15,863 nt of DNA from assembly GCA_003139735.1 (NCBI GenBank), contig PLGA01000112.1:50428-66290 (forward strand). Reading direction: 5' to 3'. The notes below the pieces were generated by a model. That model saw only the letters and a list, made by a program, of their open reading frames with translations, had not been told where the DNA came from and ran no database searches. This DNA comes from Bryobacterales bacterium (GTDB lineage: Bacteria; Acidobacteriota; Terriglobia; Bryobacterales; Bryobacteraceae). Numbering within the stretch: position 1 is the first letter of the stretch; each line of letters starts with the position of its first letter. The position numbers and the translations under genes were made by a program. Shown here piece by piece: positions 7,623 through 14,801 of the stretch.

Positions 7623-9963
7623 CTTGCGCGCCGCCGGCCGCGCCGCCGACATACGTGCGGTAAAGCACGCCCGCGAAGAACTCGCCGAACCGCGTCATGC
7701 CGCGCAGACGCTCTTCCACATTGGGCGCGTTGGTCACTTTCATGGTGGTCAACTGCCTGGCGAAGTCGATGCGCTCGATGTGCAGGATGCCGCTGCCAAG
7801 CACGGCAGCCGATTCGTCCGGGCCGTCGCGCACCGTGACGTACAGGGTGCTGTTATCGGCCCAGATATCGAGCACGGAATGGGGCCGCACGATCTTGTAG
7901 CCGTGAAAGTAGTAAACCTTGCCTTCCTCGGACCTCATCTTCATGCGGTAAACCATGTTGTGCGTATCCACGTTGGCGGGGTCCGCCACGAACAGGTTGA
8001 ACACGCCATCCTCCACGGACAAGGGCCGGGCCGAAAGGGCCGGCGCCACCACCGTGCCCAGCATGCTGGCATTATGCTGCGGATTCGTCAGCATCTCGTT
8101 GAGATCGTCGGAAACGATGGTGATCGTGAAGGCCAGCGAAGACCCCGCCGCTTTTCCGGCGGCTTCGCCGGCGATGTAGTCGTCCTTCACTTCGCTCGAG
8201 AAAAAGCCTCGCATGGTTTCGGTGAACTCAAGGCCCATAAGCGCTTGCGCCGCCACGGCGGGCTTGGAAGGCAAGGCGTAGTCGATCTTCCAGCCGCGGT
8301 CCTGCGCCGCGATGGCGCAGGTCCGCTCCGCCATGGCCGAAATGGTCAGCAGTGGATTGACGCCCAGAGGAAGGGGGATCGCCGACCCATCGCAGACGTA
8401 GAGGCTCTCATACGCCGCCGTCCCCGACGCGCCGGCATAGACTTGGCCCTTATGGTTGACGACGCCGCCCGCGGCATCGTCGCCCATCACGCAACCGCCC
8501 AGCGGATGGACGGTCACCAGCTCCTTCTTGAACAGCTTTGTCCATAGCGGGTCGATCACGTAGTCGCCTTGGAGCCGCCCGGTGGCAACGCGCAGCGTCT
8601 CATTGACTTTGTCGAAGATGCGCTCACGGCCCACTCCCGGCCATGCGAGCTTCAGGCGGTCGTTTTCCAGGCGCATCTGCCCATCGCCCGAATCGTGCGT
8701 CATCACCAGGTAGGTCTGGGTGTTGTGGACCGCGCCGTGATACGGTCCACCAGCCAGGCTTTCGATCTCTCTCTTCTTTTGTTCAATCCTGCCGGGCAGG
8801 CCGGCATCGGTGTCCTTTCCGACTACCTTGCAGGCGTCTGACAGCGCCGCCGGCATCACCCCCCCCAGCGCGCCGGGGATGGATCCCTCTTCCACAATCA
8901 TGCCGTCCTCGAGCTTGGGCTGATTGCGAATGTCGATGACGCTCGAAATGCAGGGTCCCACGGGCGGAACTTCGCCCGGCTTTCGGTGGCCGAAGCCGAT
9001 GCCGTTCACCTCGCGATCGCTGTTGTAACTGAACCCCAGAAAGTCGCCGTTGCCGGAGAAGCGCTGGCCCACACAGTCGGAAAGCGGCAGTCCTTGCGCC
9101 TTCGAACGCAAGAGGATTTCCGTGGAACCAAGCACGCCCGCGCCCAGCATGACGATATCCGCGGTGACAAACATATCGGGCGGGCTGAAAGCCTCGCGAC
9201 CCTCACCGAGCGCTTGATAGTGGACGAACCACTTACCGTCGCGCCGTTCGATATAGCGCACGGAAACCTGGGTGAAGATCTCCGCGCCGAAGTTCCTGGC
9301 GTCCGGCAGGTAGTTCATCAGGGTGGTATTCTTCGCGCCGTAATTGCACCCGGTTACGCAATCGCCGCACATCACGCAAGCGTTCTGCGGTACGCCGACG
9401 TGGTTGACCTTGGTTTCGAATGTCACATTGATGGGAGTCCGGTAGAACTTCCGCTCCAGATATTGCGCCGATTCCTCCAAAGCGGCCATCTTGGGCAGCG
9501 GCGGGAATGACTCGGGGTAAGGCGCCGGCTTCAGCATTTCGCGGGCGCGGTCATAACCTTCCTGAACCAGCGTGGTGAGATCTTGCCTCACTTGCGCCGG
9601 CCACCGCGCATCCTCGAAAACGCGCGGCTCGGCTTCCAGGGCGACGTTGGCGTTGACCAAGGATGTGCCGCCCAGCCCGCACCCCAGGAAGACATTAATG
9701 CCATCGCCCACCACGAAATCGTAGAGGCCGTTTTTCGATCCGACGGTTCCCTCGGGCGTCCGAAGCTGCATTTCGCGCAGCACTCCCGCTTCGGTATCGG
9801 GGTACTCCCCAGGTTGGAATTCCTTTCCCCGTTCCAAAATGCAAACGCTCTGGCCGGCGCGCGCCATTCTGGACGCGGCAATTCCGCCTCCGTAGCCCGA
9901 GCCGATCACCACGACCGTGTAGTGGTCTTGAATATTTTCGATTGGAGACGATAGACGCGGCAT
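7618..9963 (-). CDS. GMC oxidoreductase, cholesterol oxidase-like, with CxxCxxCxxxC motif and C-terminal extension, 781 aa
   Basis: This is an FAD-dependent alcohol oxidase or dehydrogenase of the cholesterol-oxidase (ChoD-like) branch. Visible parts are the dinucleotide fold GSGYGG (21-26), the second FAD motif GCGLGGTSLVNANV (~94-107), and C196-x2-C199-x2-C202-x3-C206 followed by GAKNT. The catalytic C-terminal segment has HPLGGCVMG with His486 and NPLLTISA with Asn536, matching the His/Asn pair of cholesterol oxidase. Residues ~578-781 form an extra beta-rich module (opening with a TETMRGFF segment and closing with FGEFFAGVL). I recall this module in long cholesterol-oxidase-like proteins, where it precedes an alpha/beta hydrolase; here it is terminal. 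There is no Tat or Sec signal, so the enzyme appears cytoplasmic. The start has AGAGGGG close to the ATG and its own promoter candidate. The substrate could be a sterol, hopanoid or another polycyclic alcohol; sequence does not decide. The gene follows the SMase D-like gene after 61 nt. Confidence 0.93.
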   Translation of the reverse strand: MPRLSSPIENIQDHYTVVVIGSGYGGGIAASRMARAGQSVCILERGKEFQPGEYPDTEAGVLREMQLRTPEGTVGSKNGLYDFVVGDGINVFLGCGLGGTSLVNANVALEAEPRVFEDARWPAQVRQDLTTLVQEGYDRAREMLKPAPYPESFPPLPKMAALEESAQYLERKFYRTPINVTFETKVNHVGVPQNACVMCGDCVTGCNYGAKNTTLMNYLPDARNFGAEIFTQVSVRYIERRDGKWFVHYQALGEGREAFSPPDMFVTADIVMLGAGVLGSTEILLRSKAQGLPLSDCVGQRFSGNGDFLGFSYNSDREVNGIGFGHRKPGEVPPVGPCISSVIDIRNQPKLEDGMIVEEGSIPGALGGVMPAALSDACKVVGKDTDAGLPGRIEQKKREIESLAGGPYHGAVHNTQTYLVMTHDSGDGQMRLENDRLKLAWPGVGRERIFDKVNETLRVATGRLQGDYVIDPLWTKLFKKELVTVHPLGGCVMGDDAAGGVVNHKGQVYAGASGTAAYESLYVCDGSAIPLPLGVNPLLTISAMAERTCAIAAQDRGWKIDYALPSKPAVAAQALMGLEFTETMRGFFSSEVKDDYIAGEAAGKAAGSSLAFTITIVSDDLNEMLTNPQHNASMLGTVVAPALSARPLSVEDGVFNLFVADPANVDTHNMVYRMKMRSEEGKVYYFHGYKIVRPHSVLDIWADNSTLYVTVRDGPDESAAVLGSGILHIERIDFARQLTTMKVTNAPNVEERLRGMTRFGEFFAGVLYRTYVGGAAGGAQV

Positions 9964-9983
9964 TTTCCCCTCTTGTACTGGTA

Positions 9984-10012
9984 ATCCTAAGCCTGTTGCG
10001 ACCGAACGTCAA
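9984..10012 (-). promoter_or_regulatory. Candidate promoter for the GMC oxidoreductase gene
   Basis: On the minus strand TTGACG (10012-10007) and TAGGAT (9989-9984) are separated by exactly 17 nt, in the 61-nt gap after the SMase D-like gene. Initiation would fall near 9976, leaving a leader of about a dozen bases with AGAGGGG in front of the ATG at 9963. The -35 matches 5 of 6 and the -10 matches 4 of 6 of the consensus. Confidence 0.45.
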
Positions 10013-10024
10013 GCTGAGATTGAA

Positions 10025-11158
10025 TCAGCCGAAAAGCTGCGTGAAGGGTCCCGAGTCGTCGATCCAGCGTTGGAACGTCGCCACCTTCGCCGCTCCGAAG
10101 CGGATGCTGTTGACTTGCACGTGGTCCAGATACCACGTGGCGCCGGGGTTGACGAATTGGACGGTCAACGATTGCAGTTCCCCCAGGTAGGCCGTGAAGA
10201 GCGTCACGTAGGTCCAACTGTTTCTATCCAGACGCTCCGGCAAGCTGGCGTCCAAAACCATGCTGGCGTCGCCGTTGGCTCCGGTAAGAGTAATCTGCAC
10301 GTGCGCATCGGGTCCGGCGGCGGCGCCCTCCAGGGCGCCCGTGAAGATGGCTAGCCCATACGCGAGATTCGGCGGCGCGAAAGGGTTGTCGAGCCGCGTT
10401 GGGGAGCGGAACGCGTTGCGGAACTCGTCTTCCTGAAGGACGGCGTTCACCTTGGGCAGGCAGTCGCTAATGAATCCGTCGACGCCGATGCGTAGGTAGT
10501 CGCGCATCCTTTCTTCGTCGTTTACCGACCAGACATAGAGGAAGCTCAAAAGGCCGGTGGCGGCGCGGTACTCGCAGGCCCTGTCCATGGAGGGACGCAC
10601 GTTCGGTCCGAGTATGTCATTGGCGACGGCAATCCCGTTGCCGTAGCATGGATTCGCGACGCCCGCCAGGTAAGCAGCGATCGCCACGGGGTCGTTTTCC
10701 TCGTCGACCATCAGGCCCTCTCTCGGTCCCAGACCCTGCCTGATCTTATCGAAAAAGGCGCCGTGGGACCGTTCGGCCACGGAGAGGACCACGTTCAGCC
10801 CGGTATCGAATGTCAGCCGGTTTCGGACCTCCGTCAGCAGGGTAAGCCCGAAATCCGGCGTGGCGATTTTCGGCTTGCAGTCGAACACCACCAGGGTCAA
10901 GGCGGGCGTGCTTACCGCGATGTCGTGCAATGCGTCGAGGAATTGGCAGAGAGGGGGTGCGTCCGCCCCGCAGCCGTGCATTGGATCGATGATCGAGGCC
11001 TCGCCAATGCAAATCTCCGTTGGCTGGTCCGCGTAAGCGTTCACGTCCGGTTCGATGGCATTGGCCCCGGCGGCAAGCGCGGCGAGCACCTGGGGAATGG
11101 AATTCGGATTGTGGGCTACGCGATAGAACGGGCGAGGCCCTAATGGGGAAACCGGCAT
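10025..11158 (-). CDS. Sphingomyelinase D/phospholipase D toxin-like enzyme (GDPD fold) with C-terminal PLAT domain, 377 aa
   Basis: Residues 1-262 are a GDPD-fold TIM barrel of the SMase D/PLD group known from recluse spider venom and Corynebacterium PLD. These enzymes cleave the choline or ethanolamine head group of sphingomyelin or lysolipids, often forming cyclic phosphates. Active-site positions seem present: His16 (AHNPNSI), Glu36 and Asp38 (AIEPDV), His61 (MHGCG), Asp93 and Lys95 (VVFDCKP), Trp210 (YVWSV), and DGFISD at 227-232. The tail FRSPTRLDNPF (250-260) recalls the 'SMD-tail' (ATxxDNPW) of that lineage. Residues ~265-375 look like a PLAT/LH2 domain, a beta-sandwich that docks enzymes on lipid: FTGALEGAAAGPDAHVQITL, LGELQSLTVQF, then WYLDHVQV and FQRWID. 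No signal peptide is visible, odd for a toxin-like lipase. It lies 30 nt after the patatin gene with AGGG before its ATG, so the two are probably co-transcribed. It could also be an ordinary divergent GDPD, but the motif set argues otherwise. Confidence 0.85.
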   Translation of the reverse strand: MPVSPLGPRPFYRVAHNPNSIPQVLAALAAGANAIEPDVNAYADQPTEICIGEASIIDPMHGCGADAPPLCQFLDALHDIAVSTPALTLVVFDCKPKIATPDFGLTLLTEVRNRLTFDTGLNVVLSVAERSHGAFFDKIRQGLGPREGLMVDEENDPVAIAAYLAGVANPCYGNGIAVANDILGPNVRPSMDRACEYRAATGLLSFLYVWSVNDEERMRDYLRIGVDGFISDCLPKVNAVLQEDEFRNAFRSPTRLDNPFAPPNLAYGLAIFTGALEGAAAGPDAHVQITLTGANGDASMVLDASLPERLDRNSWTYVTLFTAYLGELQSLTVQFVNPGATWYLDHVQVNSIRFGAAKVATFQRWIDDSGPFTQLFG

Positions 11159-11188
11159 GGATCGACCCTCTCTTGCTTCTCTGAATCT

Positions 11189-14014
11189 TCAGGCATGTCC
11201 GGCGGCGCGCGCCTTCTCGCCGCCGCAATATTCTTCCGCCGCCGCCACGAACTGGTCGAAAGAAAACGTTCCTTCGCGGAACTGCAGCATCTCTTCGATT
11301 ACGTGGCAGCCCAGGCGGCGGTAGCTTTCGAACTGCGACTCGTCGAACCACTGGTTGCTGGTCGCCTGCTGCGGGAACAAGGGATGCTGGTCCGCGTAGT
11401 TCAGCACATCGCGCGACTCATTTCCGTTGAGCGATGCCTTGATGTAGATGAGGTCGCCATCTTCCACGTGCCCGCCGTCCACTGCGCTGTACACGATCTT
11501 CCCCAGCCCGATATGCCTGGAATCCGGCTGAATTTCCTGTGTGATCGGGATGCCGTTCCGGAACTCGATAGGGATTCCCAGGTCTATGCGGATCTTGCGA
11601 ATGGCATTGCCCAGGTCGTCGAAGTGGAAGGAGGGATCCGCCGATCCATCCACCACCACGATGGAGCGGCAGCGCCGCAGGACCATTTCGTACAGGCCAA
11701 GGTTTTCGAAGTGGCCGCCATCGGAGAGGTTGACCCAGGCGTTCAGGTCGTTGGTCCGCCCCAACGCTTCGTCGATGAGGGGCCGTATGGAATAGGTAGG
11801 CCCCATCTTGGACCAGCAGCCCGCGCCCGGACGCCCCGGGTTCGCCAGCCACACGCCCAGGCGCGCGTTGAAGAGCATCATGATCATGCTCAGCAGCGTC
11901 GAGGAATTGTAGCCCATGTTCGGATTGGCCGCGGCGCCTGAAGTGGTGATGGCCCCGCCCAGCTTCAGGCCGCCGGCGTAATGCTCCGACGGCTGGTATC
12001 CCAGGCGGCAGCTCCCCGTGTGGTACCGCGTAGCGGTGAACGACTCCGCTTTTCGCTCCTGCCACGCCAGGTTTTCCCCCTTCACCAGGTTCAGCGTGGC
12101 GTTGATCACGTGGAGCGGCTTGGCCGGGAGACTGGCCATGAGCACGTTATCGCTTGGGTCGAATCCGGTGAACGGGTTCGGCTTTCGCCCAAGGTTGGAA
12201 GCCCCCAGGAAAGTTCGGATCAGGCGCGCCCGGTACATGTTGTGCAACGAGAACTTATTGGCGTCGATGACGCGGGCGAGAATCAGGGGCGGGATTGCCA
12301 GCAGCACGAGTTCAAGCACCACGTAGGCCGGTATCGGAATCGCATACTCGGACTTGAACAGGTTCCAGAAGGCCGCGTGGGCCAGCTTGGCCTCCAACTG
12401 GGCATCGCCCCAGGCGAGGACCGCGGCCACGAACACCGCCAGCATGAGCAGAAAAACGGGCATCGCCAGCCGCCCGCCCAGCTCCATCGCCTGCTGCGAA
12501 AGGGATGCCGGACCGGCGTCCTTGTCCTTGCCCTCCTTCGTGGCCGCCGTTCCCGGACTCAGGCCCAGAGCGCTGGCGGCCAGGCCGGCGGCGGCGGTGG
12601 CTGCCCCCTGCCATTGGATCGACGGAAGCAAACCCGCCAGATCCGGCGTCATGAGCACGATGCCGCCGAAGGCGAACGTGAATACCATCGCGATAAAAAT
12701 CCACCCCATGGAGCGCGCCCACCATTCCCGGTCCTCGTCTTCCGTGATGGTGCTGCTCATGGCAACCAGCACGCCTTGCGCCAGCGCAAAGACGCCCAGC
12801 ACAGTCGGCACGGCCAGCCAGGCGTACATCCGGTCTTCATGCAGGTTCCCGTTTCCGGGTTCGTAGTGCCGGGTCGCCCAATAACCGAGCAGGCCGCCCA
12901 CGGCGCCCGTAACCAGCGCAAACCCTAAGCCCTTCACCACCCACGCCGCGTGGAAAACGCGCCGCCGCCAGTATGCGAAAGGCATGCCCAGCGCCACCCC
13001 CGCGGCCATAATGACCACTCCGAACTCGACAAAGCTCACCGGCCCGGGTTCCGTGGCGAGATCGCCCTGCCAGGCCCAATACAGCGTAAACAGAATCGAG
13101 GCGAACACCAGGGGCGCGAGCCCCAGCGCCAGGAATCGCGTCTGCGATTGCCGCGCGTCGCCCACGCTCGGCAGGTCCGTCACCATGTACGCCACACTCA
13201 CGGCCAGCAGCGCCCCCGCCGAGTAGAGAAGGGAGTCGTTCCCCACCGACGGGTAGACCTCGATTAGCGCGAACAGGAGCATTGGCAGCGTCAACACGGC
13301 CGCCAGCAAGGGCAGCAGCACCAGCCAATTCAGGACGATATTGCGCAAAACGGTCGCCACCAGCGTCCAGGTATCGGCCGAAAACGCCCCCAGTTGCGGG
13401 TTGAGGTAGCTTGCGAATCTCCGCAGGTATCGCAGTGGCTCGGGTTCCGGCTCCCAGTCCGCATCCGGCGCGGCGGCCAGCTCCCGGATTACCCCGGCGG
13501 ACCCGTCCGGGTGGCGCGACGCCCAGGACGAAAACCAGCCGCCTAGAAACCCTCCGCCCGAGACGGTCGAGAGGTAATCCACCTCTCCCAGGAGCAGCGG
13601 CCCCGCTCCGGCGTCCTCGGGCGACCAGGAGTGCGCGGCCAAGCCCTGCAGCACTCCCAGACCGAAGGTGGCGCTGCGGATGCCGCCGCCGGAAAAGCAC
13701 AGGGCCGTCCTTCCGCCCTGGTGCAGATGTGCGATCACCACCTTCCGGAACGCGAGTTCCGCAGCCTGGTACTCCGCCATGGCAGGGCCATTCGGGGGAT
13801 CTCCCGCCTCATGCCACAGTTCTCGTTTCCGCTGGTAGATAGCGAGAGCGTCGTGGTATTCCGGATCGCCCGAACGGTCGGGATCGCGCGGCGGGTTCGC
13901 GCCGCGCCAGTATTCTTCCCCTAGAGCTTCCCAAACCGACAACGGCTCCGCCTGGCTGCGCTTGCCCCAGCGCACCCACCGGTTCAAGGCCCGCAAACTC
14001 CGGCGCATCCCCAT
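11189..14014 (-). CDS. Patatin-like phospholipase with large internal membrane domain, 941 aa
   Basis: This is a Ser/Asp acyl hydrolase of the patatin family, embedded in membrane. The oxyanion-hole motif GGGIR (109-113) lies in ALCFSGGGIRSATFGLGVLQ. The nucleophile elbow is STVSGGG with Ser152 (Thr or Val replaces the first Gly of G-x-S-x-G). The partner Asp is in SDGGHFENLG (Asp765), more than 600 residues later. Between them sits a membrane block of about 8-10 hydrophobic helices (~222-250, 262-279, 297-316, 327-347, 357-378, 398-419, 437-457, perhaps 467-485, 517-536, 562-581). An even helix number would place both halves of the active site on the same side. Compact bacterial patatins are about 300 aa. 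The first 100 residues are charged and rich in Trp and Pro, without a signal peptide. ATG at 14014 is the first start; a second ATG two codons later is equally possible, since the ribosome site is only a G-run. The SMase D-like gene follows after 30 nt. Confidence 0.9.
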   Translation of the reverse strand: MGMRRSLRALNRWVRWGKRSQAEPLSVWEALGEEYWRGANPPRDPDRSGDPEYHDALAIYQRKRELWHEAGDPPNGPAMAEYQAAELAFRKVVIAHLHQGGRTALCFSGGGIRSATFGLGVLQGLAAHSWSPEDAGAGPLLLGEVDYLSTVSGGGFLGGWFSSWASRHPDGSAGVIRELAAAPDADWEPEPEPLRYLRRFASYLNPQLGAFSADTWTLVATVLRNIVLNWLVLLPLLAAVLTLPMLLFALIEVYPSVGNDSLLYSAGALLAVSVAYMVTDLPSVGDARQSQTRFLALGLAPLVFASILFTLYWAWQGDLATEPGPVSFVEFGVVIMAAGVALGMPFAYWRRRVFHAAWVVKGLGFALVTGAVGGLLGYWATRHYEPGNGNLHEDRMYAWLAVPTVLGVFALAQGVLVAMSSTITEDEDREWWARSMGWIFIAMVFTFAFGGIVLMTPDLAGLLPSIQWQGAATAAAGLAASALGLSPGTAATKEGKDKDAGPASLSQQAMELGGRLAMPVFLLMLAVFVAAVLAWGDAQLEAKLAHAAFWNLFKSEYAIPIPAYVVLELVLLAIPPLILARVIDANKFSLHNMYRARLIRTFLGASNLGRKPNPFTGFDPSDNVLMASLPAKPLHVINATLNLVKGENLAWQERKAESFTATRYHTGSCRLGYQPSEHYAGGLKLGGAITTSGAAANPNMGYNSSTLLSMIMMLFNARLGVWLANPGRPGAGCWSKMGPTYSIRPLIDEALGRTNDLNAWVNLSDGGHFENLGLYEMVLRRCRSIVVVDGSADPSFHFDDLGNAIRKIRIDLGIPIEFRNGIPITQEIQPDSRHIGLGKIVYSAVDGGHVEDGDLIYIKASLNGNESRDVLNYADQHPLFPQQATSNQWFDESQFESYRRLGCHVIEEMLQFREGTFSFDQFVAAAEEYCGGEKARAAGHA

Positions 14015-14080
14015 CGCCGCACCCCCCCGTAACGCGATTTTCGCCGCCCTAACCTATACAGCCGGGATCATCCACAGCTT

Positions 14081-14094
14081 GAATCCCCGGATTC
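14081..14094. other. Short inverted repeat GAATCC-CC-GGATTC in the leader region
   Basis: Two perfect 6-bp arms with a 2-nt centre lie just at or after the expected transcription start of the patatin gene. It could be an operator half-site pair or a 5'-end hairpin that stabilises the mRNA. It is too short to be certain. Confidence 0.3.
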
Positions 14095-14099
14095 CGCTT

Positions 14100-14128
14100 A
14101 GTATACACTCAGCCAAGGGTCATGTCTT
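14100..14128 (-). promoter_or_regulatory. Candidate promoter for the patatin-SMase D-like genes
   Basis: On the minus strand AAGACA (14128-14123) and TATACT (14105-14100) are 17 nt apart. The -10 matches 5 of 6 consensus bases and the -35 matches 4 of 6. The -35 overlaps the 3' end of the membrane-protein gene. Transcription would start near 14093, about 80 nt before the patatin ATG. Confidence 0.4.
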
Positions 14129-14138
14129 CGGCTTGGCT
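14111..14138 (-). terminator. Possible stem-loop at the end of the small membrane-protein gene
   Basis: AGCCAAG (14111-14117) and CTTGGCT (14132-14138) form a 7-bp inverted repeat with a 14-nt loop that contains the TGA stop of the membrane-protein gene. No T-run follows, so it is not a standard intrinsic terminator. It overlaps the candidate patatin promoter, and either reading is uncertain. Confidence 0.25.
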
Positions 14139-14719
14139 ACGGTATTGTCAAAGAAACTCGTGGCGGCATTTACAACCGAGTGTATGGCATCGGCTCCGCC
14201 GGCCAGGAGCCCCGCCGAGACTACCACATCGACGCAAAGAAAAAACAGGTGTTGCCCCGGAGTCGTAACTGCGTGGTTATTCAGTCTTGCCACATCGGCA
14301 AAAGGCCCCAGCGCGCGCACGCCGGCCATGCTCACCAGGATGGATAAAGTGAGTGAAACGCCGAATGCGACTTGCTGCGTATCCCCTCGATATTCATCCA
14401 GGCGGTCCGAAGCGGCCTTCAGATCCGCGGCGTTCCGTGCGTTCGTAGCCGGGTCCGTGTCCTTGATGGCGGACACGGCTTTTTCGAGCTTACTCGCTTC
14501 CGCGTCGCGCCACGGGCTCACAATGATCTGAACCGCACGCTCGATGACAGCCGAGGCGAAGGCAAGCGGCGCCAAAAGGCCGCTCAGATCCTGTAATCGA
14601 ACCGTGAGACTCAGGCCATCCCACTTCAAGTACGCGCCAAAGACGGCCACGCAAGAAAGCGCCAGCGCGCCAGAGACAAGCAAAGGCCAGTTCTTATTGA
14701 AGACGAATGTTAAAGGCAT
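14120..14719 (-). CDS. Small integral membrane protein, about four helices, 199 aa
   Basis: I do not know a function for this protein. Hydrophobic segments follow the order: a helix after NKNWPLL (SGALALSCVAVFGAYL), a second around LLAPLAFASAVIERAVQIIV, a charged stretch of ~45 residues (KLEKAVSAIKDTD to SDRLDEYRG) that may form a helical hairpin, a third helix (VAFGVSLTLSILVSMAGV), and a fourth (LFFLCVDVVVSAGLLAGGAD) followed by AIHSVVNAATSF. The GGADxIHxxVN ending looks like a conserved signature I have seen in uncharacterised membrane proteins. The frame is open up to an ATG at 14752, but that ATG overlaps a perfect TATAAT. The ATG at 14719 has GGAGAG about 9 nt upstream, so I take 14719 as the start. 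It is divergent from the peptidoglycan hydrolase-like gene and shares its 80-bp upstream region. A holin-like or envelope-associated role next to that hydrolase is speculation. Confidence 0.75.
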   Translation of the reverse strand: MPLTFVFNKNWPLLVSGALALSCVAVFGAYLKWDGLSLTVRLQDLSGLLAPLAFASAVIERAVQIIVSPWRDAEASKLEKAVSAIKDTDPATNARNAADLKAASDRLDEYRGDTQQVAFGVSLTLSILVSMAGVRALGPFADVARLNNHAVTTPGQHLFFLCVDVVVSAGLLAGGADAIHSVVNAATSFFDNTVAKPKT

Positions 14720-14750
14720 AGTAACCCACTCTCCGGATGGTCTTCGGGTC

Positions 14751-14756
14751 ATTATA
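14751..14756 (-). promoter_or_regulatory. -10 element (TATAAT) of the membrane-protein gene
   Basis: A perfect TATAAT on the minus strand lies 31 nt before the preferred ATG at 14719 and overlaps the alternative upstream ATG at 14752, which argues against that longer start. No convincing -35 box is found at 16-18 nt. Confidence 0.45.
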
Positions 14757-14784
14757 CTCCAGGATGCGGCGCAACGCCCTAAAC

Positions 14785-14793
14785 TGGTATAAC
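14785..14793 (+). promoter_or_regulatory. Extended -10 promoter (TGG-TATAAC) of the peptidoglycan-binding gene
   Basis: TG at 14785-14786, one base, then TATAAC (14788-14793) makes an extended -10 element with no good -35. Initiation 7-8 nt downstream would fall at 14800-14801, right before the ATG at 14802. No Shine-Dalgarno sequence exists upstream of that ATG, so the transcript may be leaderless or nearly so. Confidence 0.45.
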
Positions 14794-14801
14794 TTTATGT
14801 T

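Noticed and set aside
7443..7652. 69-codon minus-strand frame in the gap before the 482-aa gene
   Set aside because: It overlaps the GMC gene end and the promoter-like region and has no ribosome site or recognisable protein pattern.
7618..14014. The lipase/SMase D/GMC group as a phage or plasmid-borne toxin island
   Set aside because: No integrase, transposase, attachment repeat or clear composition shift is visible, so transfer cannot be supported from this window.
14720..14752. Longer start (ATG at 14752) for the small membrane protein
   Set aside because: That ATG is part of a perfect TATAAT box and has poorly spaced ribosome binding; the ATG at 14719 has GGAGAG at a good distance.
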